From the NCBI GenBank assembly GCA_964017125.1, contig OZ024908.1, positions 84,279,099 through 84,343,098 on the forward strand: 64,000 bases of DNA, written 5' to 3'. A program made the position numbers and the translations under genes. Source of the DNA: Flabesymbios commensalis (taxonomy: Eukaryota > Annelida > Polychaeta > Terebellida > Flabelligeridae). Below the pieces are notes generated by a model. That model saw only the letters and a program-made list of their open reading frames with translations. It was not told the origin of the DNA and ran no database searches. Of this stretch, positions 51,871 through 61,724 are shown in pieces (the first letter of the stretch is position 1; every line of letters begins with the position of its first letter).

Positions 51871-52525
51871 TAATGTCACGCCGCCTTGTATAAAACCGGC
51901 AAAGTGATATTTACCACTTAGCATTGAAATAATAATATACCCCAGTTCGTGCTGAACACATTCTTTAGTTCGTGCTGAACACCTTCGCGTCAATATCTAA
52001 ATCGATGTTTAAAATAATCCAGTCAGAGGTATTTTTCTAAAGATAGCGTCAATTGTGCACGACTTACTGTGCAGACAAAAATATGTCTTTGGATTTATTA
52101 CTTTGGTCGCAAGTCAATCAAAATAAAAGAGTATAGAGTATACAACATGGTTGACAGTCCTCCTATAGATCGTCGCGACCTAAAGTTTAAACTTCATTTA
52201 TTTTCCAAGGATTACAAACAGCACTAAATTAGTTGTTCTCCTTCACAGCAATAATCACATAATAATAAAGATATAAGAATGGTAATAATAATAGTAATAC
52301 TAATACCTGTTACCGCCAACCAAAGTTAATAACATTTTACTCAATTAATAATAATGATATTGTACCATTGTTTTGCATGTTTTAAACTGCAAAGTCAAAT
52401 AAAATAAAATATGGAAGGCACTGCAACAGATGTGCTTAGATAAAAACAAGCATTTCATGTGACAAGTGAATTCACCGCATATTGAATAATACACAGCCGC
52501 TTGTTTGCTTCATTTGACCATTTCA
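51871..52525. other. no gene seen; AT-rich
   Basis: TTTAGTTCGTGCTGAACAC is repeated at about 51942 and 51962. Nothing else recognised. Confidence 0.35.
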
Positions 52526-52527
52526 CC

Positions 52528-52634
52528 CGGGCTAACACGAAATATTGAGCCAGTGTCGGTTTCATGTTGGTCCACCGTCTACGACGCTGGACCAACACTA
52601 AACCAACACTGGCTCAATGTCTCGTGCTAGCTGT
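52528..52634. mobile_element. MITE family B, copy 21
   Basis: CCCGGGCTAACACGAAATAT to AATGTCTCGTGCTAGCTG. Arms GAGCCAGTGTCGGTTTCATG and CACTAAACCAACACTGGCTC match well. Confidence 0.88.
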
Positions 52635-52699
52635 GACCCTTGTCCGATTCTTTTAATTTGAGAATAGTTCACCCTCTTGACATCCACGCCGATCGCTCT

Positions 52700-52900
52700 C
52701 AATTTATTGCGCTGAAATATTTTTGTATGGAGACCAAAGGGGTTTTGTCAATTTGAAATCATCATGAATGTCTTAATTAACTCTTTGCGCTTCATTTGAA
52801 GAATTTTAGTGTCTACGGTCATTATAAATGTTTTCCTCTGACGTCTGTAGACGTGAGATTCTGACGTCTAAAGTCGATCCCCGCGCTGTAAGGGTTATGA
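52700..52900 (-). mobile_element. MITE family A, copy 22
   Basis: TTGCGCTGAAATATTTTTG to CCGCGCTGTAAGGGTTA. Half of the hairpin is missing before TCTGACGTCTGTAGACG. Confidence 0.8.
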
Positions 52901-53032
52901 ATTGCCAATTGATCTTATAACAATTTTTATTTCAAGTTTTACCAGAGGCGGACTTGTGTTTCAAACCAATTAATAACATGTCATGTATTTGATTTGTGGC
53001 AGGTACTCAGTTAACCAAATAATTAAATGTAT

Positions 53033-53280
53033 GGGGAGATCGCGGGCCCGAGCCCTACTCTGGCCTTCAAGTTTCAAAGAAACTCCCACGCTCACACGTA
53101 AATATTCAATATTGTGGGGAGCCTCCGTGGCCAAGAGGTAGCGTGCTCTAACTTCAAATTCTATGTCCTGGAGGGCAGTGTCTTCTCATTCATCTCACCA
53201 TCATCAGCAGGTTCCTCTGGCCCAGTTTAGCATATATGTGCACAAAGGTGGCCTATAACCCCATTCATTTCTTCATTCAT
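53033..53280 (+). mobile_element. SINE-1, old copy
   Basis: GGAGATCGCGGGCCCGAGCC is a first head like the one at 29805. GTGGGGAGCCTCCGTGGCCA with AGAGGTAGCGTGCTC starts the second head, whose B box is largely lost. The tail ends in CATTCATTTCTTCATTC. Confidence 0.8.
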
Positions 53281-53535
53281 TCCCGGTCTCGGCGGTTTGA
53301 AAGAAACAAAATTGTTTCTTCCCCATCCACGTGTGTAAGTTAGTATTGTGGGGAGCCTCCGTGACCGAGAGGTAGCGTGCTCGGCCTCAGACCGCCAGGG
53401 CTCGAATTTCGAATCCTGTGTCTGGAGGACAGTGTCATCTCAATCATCTCACCATCCTCAGGAGGTTCTCCTGGCCCAGTTTAGCCTATATGTGCACAAA
53501 GGTGGCCTAAAGCCCGATTCATTTCATTTTCATTT
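53281..53535 (+). mobile_element. SINE-1, young copy, 5' truncated
   Basis: It begins at CCCGGTCTCGGCGGTTTG, inside the first head, immediately after the tail of the older SINE. The second head, body and tail agree closely with 42820-43135. The tail ATTTCATTTTCATTTATTTC passes into the (ATTC)n array. Confidence 0.9.
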
Positions 53536-53790
53536 ATTTCATTCATTCATTCATTCATTCATTCATTCATTCATTCATTCATTCATTCATTCATTTATTC
53601 ATTCATTCATTCATTCATTCATTCATTCATTCATTCATTCATTCATTCATTCATTCATTCATTCATTCATCCATCCATCCATTCATTTATTCATTCATTC
53701 ATTCATTCATTCATTCATTCATTCATTCATTCATTCATTCATTTATTTATTCCTTCATTCATTCATTCATTCATTCATTCATTCATTTAA
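53536..53790 (+). repeat. (ATTC)n microsatellite on a SINE-1 tail
   Basis: About 62 units of ATTC with a few ATCC and ATTT variants. The 168-codon ORF over the SINE and the array, with its FIHS repeats, is an artefact. Confidence 0.95.
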
Positions 53791-53809
53791 TGCATGGGAG
53801 ATGTTTATT

Positions 53810-53925
53810 TCTAACCCTTTGCCAGGTGAGCACGTTTTTAATTCGTTTTATTGACCGATTAAATCACTGCTATTGAGAACAAACTGCATGTTTAAACATC
53901 ATGATTTGCAAATGACAGATACGCA
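53810..53925 (+). mobile_element. MITE family C, left half
   Basis: CTAACCCTTTGCCAGGTGAG and ACATCATGATTTGCAAATGA. It stops before the hairpin. Confidence 0.65.
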
Positions 53926-54071
53926 GATATATAATTCATACAAACATATAAATTTTTTACAGACTTATTTATCACAGTAATTATGTAATATCTATATGTA
54001 TATACAGTATGGTTAGTTTGGTAAAATCACACGAGAATGTACATGTTATATCACAAACATAATTAAAACCT

Positions 54072-54318
54072 TAACCCTGCTGAATTGCTTCAATTGTATT
54101 TTTCGTAAAAAATTGAAGCTGGAATTGCTAACGCAATTTCCAACTTCAAATAACGAAAAATATAGATATTTATGAAAAATAGACATGTTTAAAATTAAAT
54201 TATTGGATCAACAAAGCATCTATTAAAAATTATTTTATAAAAATTAAGTGATATTTTGATTGATTTAAAACATCCTTAGCCCCGTATATATCCGGGCATA
54301 GCAGGACAAGGGTTAGGT
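54072..54318. mobile_element. MITE family O
   Basis: The ends CTTAACCCTGCTGAATTGC and CATAGCAGGACAAGGGTTAG are imperfect inverted copies. A hairpin with TTGAAGCTGGAATTGCTAAC and GCAATTTCCAACTTCAA, flanked by TTTTTCGT and ACGAAAAA, lies near the left. A fragment is at 55665. Confidence 0.65.
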
Positions 54319-54399
54319 GGCATTACCAAAATAAAACACTGCACATTTGGAAAATGTAAATGATGACTACTTAAAATATAATTAAAAGGCATTACCAAT

Positions 54400-54512
54400 G
54401 GTCTAGACTCAAATTAGACAAATCAAAGTTTTTACCCACTTCAAGACTTAGTCAAGAACGACATGTGGGTGGAAATTTAAAGAAGATATCTTAGCACGTA
54501 AAGGTATAACAA
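54400..54512 (+). mobile_element. MITE family C, decayed right half
   Basis: CAAATTAGACAAATC and TTTTTACCCACTTCAAG remain. The hairpin is mutated (GACTTAGTCAAGAACGACAT). Confidence 0.55.
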
Positions 54513-54532
54513 TAAACAATATTATCCGCTTA

Positions 54533-54782
54533 GCCCTTTAAGCCCCCACGATGCATTAAAGCATCATTTTACATCCCTAGAAACAGACTTAATTTTTCTA
54601 CAACTAGGGGCTTTAGAACGAAAATTTCTTGAAACTGGTTTACCAATACGTGGTAATTTTCTTAAATTTTTAAACCACATCAAGTCATCTTCATCCAATA
54701 CAAGTCGAGAATTGCGGCAGCAATTCGCGGTTTGTAGTGGATGACGATGACTATGGTAAATTCAGGATTGAAAGGGTTAGTT
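54533..54782 (+). mobile_element. MITE family D, copy 1
   Basis: CCCTTTAAGCCCCCACGATG to GGATTGAAAGGGTTAG. GCATTAAAGCATCATTTTAC marks the left part. A hairpin near the right has CAAGTCGAGAATTGCGGCAG with CAATTCGCGGTTTGTAGTGG. Confidence 0.75.
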
Positions 54783-54948
54783 AAACAATAAGTTGTTACC
54801 AGCCACTAACTAGTTAATTAATGTGGCACTCAAAGGGTTTAAAAAATAATTCCTGTCAATCTGCGCAGGTAATAATTTATTTTATCTCAGGCGTTGGAAA
54901 AACAAATTTCAAATTTCCAAAACCGAGGATAATTTTAGTATGACATTT
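54783..54948. other. no gene seen
   Basis: Short AT-rich spacer. Confidence 0.3.
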
Positions 54949-54949
54949 C

Positions 54950-55028
54950 CCAGCAAACACAAGACCAAGTGCTGGAGTTGGGCCGGCGTCGCAGACGATG
55001 GACCAACATTCAACTAGCATTTGTCTCG
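54950..55028. mobile_element. MITE family B, copy 22
   Basis: CCCAGCAAACACAAGACCAA, centre GGGCCGGCGTCGCAGACGAT, truncated right arm. Confidence 0.75.
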
Positions 55029-55664
55029 TATCCGTCGTTGTTATGTTTCCAGCATCCTCATTTTCAATCACCAATTGCGGCTTCTTGCCTGCACTCTCTA
55101 ACTGGATTTAATCATCTTTTGCACCGGCTAACGCCTGTCGCATCAGACAAATCAATTACAGTTTCGGTTTTTATCATCGTTAGCACTTCTATCTTATATT
55201 GCCTGGAGTGTATGGCAATGACAATTATTACAGGAAGGTGGATATCATGCTCGCATAAATAATTGATTCACACGAATTTAATCTACCATATGGACTTATA
55301 TATACTGTACATATGTACATGCTGTAGTTAACATATTTAATATATAGACCTACTATATACCATGTATATTGACAATTGTATTTATGGTTTGTTTAACATC
55401 TGATATGTTTCACTAAATTTGAAAAGCCTATATGCTATTTATGAAAAGCAAATTGCGCCTGATGTATTTCAAAAACTATTTCAATATATTACTCTTACTG
55501 TGATTTATCATTATTGAGTCGCCAAAATACAATAAGAAATTTTAAAAATATAGGCTCCAATTTGTACCACAGTCAACGTATTATATGTGATTTAGGTAAT
55601 CAATATTAGACCAAATACACCCACACAACTTTGCTTATGTCTCAGTTAGAGTTGAACAGTAGAA
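55029..55664. other. no gene seen
   Basis: A 97-codon ORF starting in the MITE has no recognised similarity. AT-rich. Confidence 0.35.
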
Positions 55665-55800
55665 TTCCTTTATTTTAAGCTGGAGTGACTGACGCAATTT
55701 CTAAATTCAAATAACAAAACATAGTAATAATTCTGAACATTTAGATCCCTTAAAAATGAAATTATAATTTGACTAACTGAGCATCTACCACAAACTGTCT
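55665..55800 (+). mobile_element. MITE family O fragment
   Basis: TTTTAAGCTGGAGTGACTGA, CGCAATTTCTAAATTCAAAT and GACTAACTGAGCATCTACC match the middle of 54072-54318. Confidence 0.6.
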
Positions 55801-55801
55801 G

Positions 55802-55910
55802 CCCAGCAAACACGACACATCGATGCAATGCTGGGCCAATGTTGGCCCACCGTCTACGACGTTGTCCCAACATTGGTCCAACATTGGATCGATGTGTCGT
55901 GTTTGCTGGG
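55802..55910. mobile_element. MITE family B, reference copy
   Basis: It has perfect ends CCCAGCAAACACGACACATC and GATGTGTCGTGTTTGCTGGG. The arms meet at CACCGTCTACGACGTTG. The whole 109 bp would fold as one hairpin with few mismatches. TGTCTG is found on both sides, a possible 6-bp target duplication, but other copies do not show one of that length. No coding capacity. Confidence 0.92.
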
Positions 55911-56089
55911 TGTCTGTATCTGTCTGTCTTGAGATACCATCTATTTTAGTCCACCTAATGAAATTATTTTTTTGCAGGACTCCCCTCAGCACTTACATTA
56001 GGGAGCTATTTCCGGGCGGACTATTGAGCTGATGGTGAAGCTAATATGACACACCTGCTGTAAAGCCTGGTAAGATGACGCTAATTAAC

Positions 56090-56342
56090 CCTTTATCCCT
56101 TACAGCGCGGGATCGACTTCAGACGTCAGAATCTGACGTCTGTAGACGTCAGATTCTGATGTCTAAAGGCGATCCTGGCGCTGTAAAAGTGTAAAAATGT
56201 ATAGCAACCGTAGACCCATAACATAGGTATTTAAATGAAACAGAAAGAGCTAACTAAGACATTTCTGATTATTTAAAATTAAATAAAACCCTTTGTTATT
56301 CATGATTTTATATAATTAAAATCAGCGCTTTGAGGTTAAACC
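56090..56342 (+). mobile_element. MITE family A, copy 23
   Basis: TTAACCCTTTATCCCTTACAG and the hairpin GACTTCAGACGTCAGAATCT with CAGATTCTGATGTCTAAAG. It ends CAGCGCTTTGAGGTTAAA. Confidence 0.85.
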
Positions 56343-56587
56343 CTCACGATACATCAGAGCATCATTTTGCATCTCTGGAGGATGACTTATTTTCCTAAAA
56401 ATCCAGGAGTTTCAAAACGAAAATTGTTATAGAACTTTTAATAAGAACGATCTTTTTTTTAATTTGCCACCCAGTGCCAACTTCCAAGTCATTTTTATCC
56501 TCTACAGCCGAGAATTGCGAAAGCAATTCTCGGCTTGTAGTGGATGAAAATGACAATGGTAAATATTCAGGCCTGAAAGGGTTAACC
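56336..56587 (+). mobile_element. MITE family D, copy 2, abutting family A
   Basis: TTAAACCCTCACGATACATC to GGCCTGAAAGGGTTAA. The hairpin GCCGAGAATTGCGAAAGCAA with TTCTCGGCTTGTAGTGGATG is near perfect. It shares the GGTTAAAC junction with copy 23 of family A. Confidence 0.85.
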
Positions 56588-56724
56588 ATTCCCGTCCTAA
56601 GACAATATAAAACAGTTTTTAGCCTCTTTGTTTGCCCTTCAAACAACAACATTCCACGGAGAATCGAATATTACGTTTTCTACGTCTGCATATATTTTGA
56701 TTAAACAGTTGTATATATTCGAGG

Positions 56725-56806
56725 AGTTTTTAGTCACTCAAGTGCCGCGACCCACAACTTCAAGTGGGTGAAAAATAAAATTGCATAATGTAGCGCTTAA
56801 AGGGTT
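56725..56806 (+). mobile_element. MITE family C, right-end fragment
   Basis: GTGCCGCGACCCACAACTTC, AAGTGGGTGAAAAAT and TAGCGCTTAAAGGGTTAA. Confidence 0.7.
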
Positions 56807-56864
56807 AATACTTGTGATGCTAATAGCATATATCTGTATATCTACAGCTACAATCACGATTTAA

Positions 56865-57085
56865 CCTTCATAACGCAGACATATTTGTGTATAAACCGTG
56901 TTTTTTTCAATCTGTAAATCATCATACATGTCTTAGTTAGCTCTTTACGCTTCATTTGAATACCTATGTTATGTGTCTTCGGCAATTATAATTTTATTAA
57001 TTATTTCAGTGCGTGGGTCGCCATTAGATGTCAGATTCCGAAGTTTAAAAACGGTGCCCGTGCTAAAGGTTTATATGTATGTGTA
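56865..57085 (-). mobile_element. MITE family A, copy 24, hairpin decayed
   Basis: TTTAACCTTCATAACGCAGA to GGTGCCCGTGCTAAAGGTTTA. The hairpin is reduced (GATGTCAGATTCCGAAGTT). Confidence 0.75.
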
Positions 57086-57455
57086 ATGTTGTTCAAATGG
57101 ATGTTTCCTTTGTATAATTTTGTGCAAGAAATAGCATCAACAACTCAAAGGCAAATTTATATGACAGTTTTAGAAGGCATTTTCAGAAGATATGCACAAT
57201 TTTAAATAATTACTCTGGTCGCTCGCACTGCACTTTTTCGCTGTCTTTCTTTCATTTTGTTTGATTAGCGGCGGGGTTTCAGAATCTTAGGTTTTTTCAA
57301 TCATGGAGTCTGATGAAAATAGCGGATAATTTACCTTTCCCAGAAATGACGTCACATCCGTGTTTTTTTCACAGAGAAGTTTATTTCTATCCGCTCTTAT
57401 TTTATGTACAAAGGCAGGCAGCAATTACCTGAGCACTTTTTACTTTCAAAGTAAT
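57086..57455. other. no gene seen
   Basis: Nothing recognised. Confidence 0.3.
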
Positions 57456-57460
57456 CATTA

Positions 57461-57684
57461 TCCCCATTACCGCTAAGCGCGACTATAGTCGTTTTATTAG
57501 CCGATTAAGTTACTGTTATTTGGTACGAAAAATGTGTTCAAATATCAAAATTTGCGAATGTGTGTTCTCAAATTAAACGAATGGGCTTAATTTTCGCCCA
57601 CTTGAAGTTGTGGGTCGCGGTAGCGAGACACAACTTCAAGTGGGTGAAAATAGTAATAAGAGCCTTTAGCGGTGTAAGGGTTAA
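57461..57684 (+). mobile_element. MITE family C, reference copy
   Basis: It begins ATTACCGCTAAGCGCGACTA and continues TATTAGCCGATTAAG variants, ATCAAAATTTGCGAATGTG and TCTCAAATTAAACGAATG. The hairpin is CACTTGAAGTTGTGGGTCGC with GGTAGCGAGACACAACTTC. It ends GCGGTGTAAGGGTTAA. No ORF. Confidence 0.88.
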
Positions 57685-57805
57685 ATAATTATTCAACTGC
57701 AAAATGAGCATGCCTGGGACGGTCAAGTGGAGGCCAACAGTAGCCTATTGAGTACAGATATAGGCATTAATATAGCCACTGAACTGATTACAATATACCA
57801 ATTAA

Positions 57806-57895
57806 ACGGGACATTGCTCCAGTGCTGTTTTAATGCTAGGCACACGTCTGCGACGCTGGCCCAATATTGAACCAACATTGAATAAATGTACAATG
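57806..57895. mobile_element. MITE family B, copy 24 (inside P2)
   Basis: GGGACATTGCTCCAGTGCTG to CATTGAATAAATG; orthologous in position to 37556-37650. Confidence 0.8.
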
Positions 57896-57917
57896 TTTGA
57901 GATAAAGTCCTCCTGCA

Positions 57918-58025
57918 GCCCAGCAAACACAAGACATTTGTATAACATTTATACAACGTCGGACCAACGTCTTCGACGTTGGTCCTGCATTGCATAAAGT
58001 CATACACATGTTTTGTGTTTACTGT
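57918..58025. mobile_element. MITE family B, copy 25 (inside P2)
   Basis: CCCAGCAAACACAAGACATT to ACATGTTTTGTGTTTACTG; same position as 37666-37771. Its centre, GACCAACGTCTTCGACGTTG, is better preserved than in P1. Confidence 0.85.
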
Positions 58026-58260
58026 GTGTGTCAATACAAGCTTGGGGTGAAGCAGTTTAAATATCCCAGCAGTACTACAGTCAGTTTGTTTGCAAGCCAG
58101 CGACCAAGTAGGGGCAAGAGCCAAGAGCTTTGAATTATTAACTCATAGATGTCGCTCAAGTATATATGAACTTGCTCTGATTTGAGAACTTGCTCTTAAT
58201 GAGGCTTTGAGTATGAAATGCATATTTAGTATTATTATGGAATAGGGCCTTGGCCTACCC

Positions 58261-58588
58261 ACGTGCACTATTGCCTTGTGGGGGACCCTTGTCCCGCGAA
58301 TTTTGACAGTTGACCACACCTTTAATACCGGCTGTTTGTCTGCACACGTAACTGCTTATTTCTCAAGTAGAACGTAGTAGAACGGACTAAAGTATGCCTT
58401 TGCATGGCAAGTTTGATTTTTTTAAGGTATAATTATTTACCCTATACCTGTTGATGACACATATTGTCATATATTTCTAGGTGTATATATTTACCACTTA
58501 CCTGTACCTATATAAGTATGTAACGTAATCTGATGTAATTTCCTGGTAGGCGAAGGAATCAGCCCTCCAAGGGATGCATTATTAAATT
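58261..58588. other. no gene seen
   Basis: Nothing recognised. Confidence 0.3.
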
Positions 58589-58589
58589 C

Positions 58590-58760
58590 AATTTTTCACC
58601 CACTTGAAGTTGTGTCTCGCTAACGCGACCCACAACTTCCAGTGGGTGAAAATTACCCATATTTGTTTAAATTAAAAAAAATTTGCAAATATTTATGTAT
58701 AAACACTCATTTTATCCCCAATAACCGTGATTTAATCGCCAAATAAGGATAGTGTAAGAG
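58590..58760 (-). mobile_element. MITE family C, copy 18
   Basis: CACTTGAAGTTGTGTCTCGC with TAACGCGACCCACAACTTC is the hairpin. Then ATTTGTTTAAATT and CCCCAATAACCGTGATTTAA. The hairpin-side terminus is lost. Confidence 0.75.
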
Positions 58761-58789
58761 TTACAATAATCTGAATGACGATAATCTTC

Positions 58790-58870
58790 ATGTGTGCCGT
58801 GCATAGCTGAACAAGAGTAACTTCGTAATTGAAAAGTAAGTAGTTACTGCTGTTTGTCAGCACAAGACAA
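58790..58870. mobile_element. hairpin family I, copy
   Basis: AAGAGTAACTTCGTAATTGA with AAAGTAAGTAGTTACTGCTG. Confidence 0.55.
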
Positions 58871-59716
58871 TCTCACAGATAAATATAGGGGTGAGATGAT
58901 GTGAGTAGGCATTATTACATTTTATAGAAGTTATTCAGCATGTATATTTAGTGTGCATACCAAGGGTGTGGAGGACATTTATTATAAAGATTATTTGGCG
59001 ATCGTGCATGGGGGGGGGGGGGGGGGAGTTAGATATTTTGAAGGTTAGTTTGCGATCGTGCACATTCTTTTAATCAGGTTGTCTGTCCGTATGTCTGTCC
59101 GTGCAAATTAAGTTTGCAGCGAAGAAACAATCATCGACGCCTGTGGCGAAGCACGTTTCAAGGTCCTATTATTTCTTGATTAGGCACGTTTTGAAAAAAA
59201 TCACTTGAACAGAAGTGATTCCCTTCTTCAAGTGTTGCGTTACCTGATTGCTTCCTATCACGTCTTGTTTATTCCAAGCTGACGAAATAATTGTCATCTT
59301 ATAAAAAACAAGAGTCTGCTTCATGTATTTATAGCACAGATCTATTATGTCTACTGCTGCGCTGATTAGATTTGACTAAATCCGTTTCGATTTGATTTCG
59401 CGTTTTATCTAATTGTTCCACATGGACTTCGGCTTAATGGCCCGATGCGTCCTGGCTTGAAATCGTTGCTGAAGGTTGAATTCGGCATTGACGGTGACAG
59501 GAAAAGAGATTTTCCTCGATGCAATTAATGCTATAAATACGTTAACCGGACCCAAAATCTGGATGCAGACAGGCTATGTCACAGCTCATTATTCAAGATT
59601 TATCCTATTCCTAATATCTTATATTCTTAAGCATTGAATTGCTAGAAATTAAAACTGATATACCTCAAAGGGCGCCAATTTGTTAATAATTCACATTTGC
59701 GCAAATTCGATGTGCT
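58871..59716. other. no gene seen; G-run
   Basis: A G-run of about 19 is at 59009-59027. No exon or repeat family is recognised in the remainder. Confidence 0.35.
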
Positions 59717-60232
59717 TTCTTCTGCTCTGCTCTGCTCTGCTCTGCTCTGCTCTGCTCTGCTCTGCTCTGCTCCGCTTCTGTCCTGTCCTGTCCTGTCCTG
59801 TCCTGTCCTACTTTGCCCTGTCCTGTCCCGCCCTGCCTTGTCCTATTCTGTCATGTCCTACCTTGCCCTGCCTTGCCCTGTCTTATCTTGACCTGCCCTG
59901 TCCTACCCTATCCTCTCCTACCATGTCCTGCCCTATTCTATCCTATCATGCCCTGTCATGTCCTGCCTTTTCCTATCCTATTCTATCATGTCATGTCTTG
60001 TCCTATTCTGTCCTATTTTGTCCGATCATGTCCCCTGTCCTGTCCTATCCTCTCATGTCCTTTCAAGTCCTGCCATATCCTGTCCCTGTCCCTGTCTTGT
60101 TCCTATCCTGTCCTGCCCCACCTTGTCCTATGATGTCCTGTCCTCTCCTGTCATGTCCTATCCTATTCTATCCATCCTATCTTGTCCTATCCTGTCCTAT
60201 CATGTCATGTAATATTCTGCCCTGTCCTACAT
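59717..60232 (+). repeat. pyrimidine-rich pentamer satellite
   Basis: It starts with about ten perfect CTCTG units, then becomes (TCCTG)n with many TCCTA, CCCTG and TCATG variants. The plus strand is about 85-90 percent pyrimidine by eye. Because the unit is 5 bp, all frames stay open for long stretches; the 189-codon Cys/Pro/Leu/Ser ORF is an artefact. Confidence 0.95.
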
Positions 60233-60245
60233 ACAGTTTATTACC

Positions 60246-60481
60246 TTAACCCTTTAACCGCCAAATTATTCAATCTGAATTTTCACCCACTTGAAATTGT
60301 GTCTCGCTGACGCGATCCGCAACTTCAAGTGAGTGAAAATTATTCAGATGGAGGTCAACTGTTTTCAAATCTTGCTGATTGATGTCATATTTTATCTTTA
60401 ACATGTTTAAAATGTGGTACTTAATGTGCTGATAAAAAATGAAAACCCGAATATATGCGGCACCGGCGGTTAAAGGGTTAA
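60246..60481 (-). mobile_element. MITE family E, copy 4
   Basis: TTAACCCTTTAACCGCCAAA to CGGCGGTTAAAGGGTTAA. The hairpin is CACTTGAAATTGTGTCTCGC with TGACGCGATCCGCAACTTC. TTAA lies at both ends; the right one (60478-60481) is shared with the next element. Confidence 0.9.
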
Positions 60482-60700
60482 CCCTTAAAGCGCTCTATTA
60501 ATTTGTAAAAAAAACATCGCAACCGATGGGATTATTTCCATTTGGAATGATCATACATGACTTACTTAGCTCTTTTCTAATCATTTGAATACCTATGTTA
60601 TGGGTCTGCGGTCATTAGAAATATTTTTACTCCCACGGCGCGGGGATCGTCTTTAGACGCGTCTACAGACTAAAGTCGATCCCCGCGCTGTAAGGGTTAA
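60478..60700 (-). mobile_element. MITE family A, copy 25, sharing a TTAA with family E
   Basis: TTAACCCTTAAAGCGCTC to GCGCTGTAAGGGTTAA. The hairpin is shortened (GACGCGTCTACAGAC). Confidence 0.9.
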
Positions 60701-60712
60701 TGTCTACAGTAT

Positions 60713-60846
60713 ACACCTTTTTCAATAACAACACGCCACACGGTGAGCAACGCTGAACTGTTTTAATCAGACAACTGTTACACACTTTTCAATGACAACA
60801 CGCCACACACTGAGCAACTCTGAGCTGTTTTAATCAGACGATTGTT
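60713..60846 (+). repeat. 66-bp tandem duplicate
   Basis: ACACGCCACACGGTGAGCAA with CTGTTTTAATCAGACAACTG near 60729 recurs as ACACGCCACACACTGAGCAA with CTGTTTTAATCAGACGATTG near 60795. Confidence 0.8.
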
Positions 60847-60954
60847 CACTGCGCAAACTCGTGCAAGCAGTCTATTGGATGACAGAATCACAGTCCCATT
60901 ATTTAAAATGCGACGGTTGCCAAATTTTAAACAGATATGCATGAGACAAGAGTA

Positions 60955-61030
60955 CGTCCCCTTGGATATGAAAGGGTGTATCTGCCACTTTGTAAAGTGG
61001 CAGATACACCCTTTCATATCCAAGGGGACG
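60955..61030. repeat. perfect palindrome, 37-bp arms, 2-bp spacer (family N core)
   Basis: CGTCCCCTTGGATATGAAAG with GGTGTATCTGCCACTTT is followed by GT and the exact reverse complement. I see no mismatch. The mirrored ORFs on the two strands come from this palindrome. A decayed relative is at 7750-7840. Confidence 0.9.
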
Positions 61031-61106
61031 AGTAGTTCAAATATTGCGTGTGAGGGAAGCCACTGTAGCTGACATTGTCGTATAGTGTCGTGCATGAGAT
61101 ATTTCA

Positions 61107-61206
61107 AGCAAACACAGGAAGTTGATTTAATGTTGATTTAATGTTAGCCCATCGTCTACGACGCTGGGCTAACAATAAATCACCATTGGGTTTGTATTTG
61201 CTGGCT
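61107..61206. mobile_element. MITE family B, copy 26
   Basis: AGCAAACACAGGAAGTTGAT, centre AGCCCATCGTCTACGACGCT, right end TGTATTTGCTGGC. Confidence 0.8.
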
Positions 61207-61612
61207 TTTAGGAAACGACCTTTTGAATTGCCGAAGAGTTTCTGTTGTGTGCTCGATGACAAAAGATTATGCCCAGGGAGACATTGAGGACGTACGGGAC
61301 AAATGATTATGACAAAAGACAGGCATCTGAAAGCGGGGATCTTACATCAGATCCAACCCGAGATTTTACCGCCTTTCCCTTTGGTACTGGCCACCCTTAT
61401 GTATGGTTTTGGAGCTGTTTTGCCACCAAATAAATTGTGCAAAATGTTTCAAAATGGCAGGGGCCAGTTTTATCAATATTGTTTGTCAAAAGTTCGATCA
61501 TGACATTTAACCACAAAATATTCTTCGATTTCAACAATGTTCAACGATGTTCTATCAACAATGGCTGATCACAGTGTTTTTGTTTTCCTCACTTGAGATA
61601 ATGTAGGTCTAT
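61207..61612. other. no gene seen
   Basis: A 66-codon ORF at 61303-61503 has no recognised similarity. Confidence 0.3.
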
Positions 61613-61724
61613 CCCCGCAAACACGAGGCATTGACCCAATGTTGTGCTAATGTTGGCCCGCCGTCTTCGACGTCGGCCCAACATTAAAACAACATTGGTT
61701 CAATGCCTCGTGTTAGATGGGATG
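61613..61724. mobile_element. MITE family B, copy 27
   Basis: CCCCGCAAACACGAGGCATT to AATGCCTCGTGTTAGATGGG. Arms match with GGCATTG variants at both ends. Confidence 0.88.

Larger units (their letters stand above)
57692..58260 (+). repeat. 570-bp dispersed duplicate P2, contains two family B MITEs
   Basis: Second copy of 37441-38009, about 90 percent similar by eye. It starts 8 bp after the TTAA end of a family C element, while P1 does not, so the boundary is not set by that MITE. The nested family B copies are at about 57806-57895 and 57918-58025. Confidence 0.9.

Noticed and set aside
53348-53854. 168-codon ORF with FIHS repeats
   Set aside because: It is a reading of a SINE-1 and the (ATTC)n array; a 4-bp unit keeps a frame open by chance of its codons.
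59680-60249. 189-codon Cys/Pro/Leu/Ser-rich ORF and its overlapping shadows
   Set aside because: It is a pyrimidine pentamer satellite; several frames stay open at once and no start context or homology exists.
60778-61107. Mirrored 76- and 109-codon ORFs
   Set aside because: Their shared peptide comes from the perfect palindrome at 60955-61030 being read on both strands.
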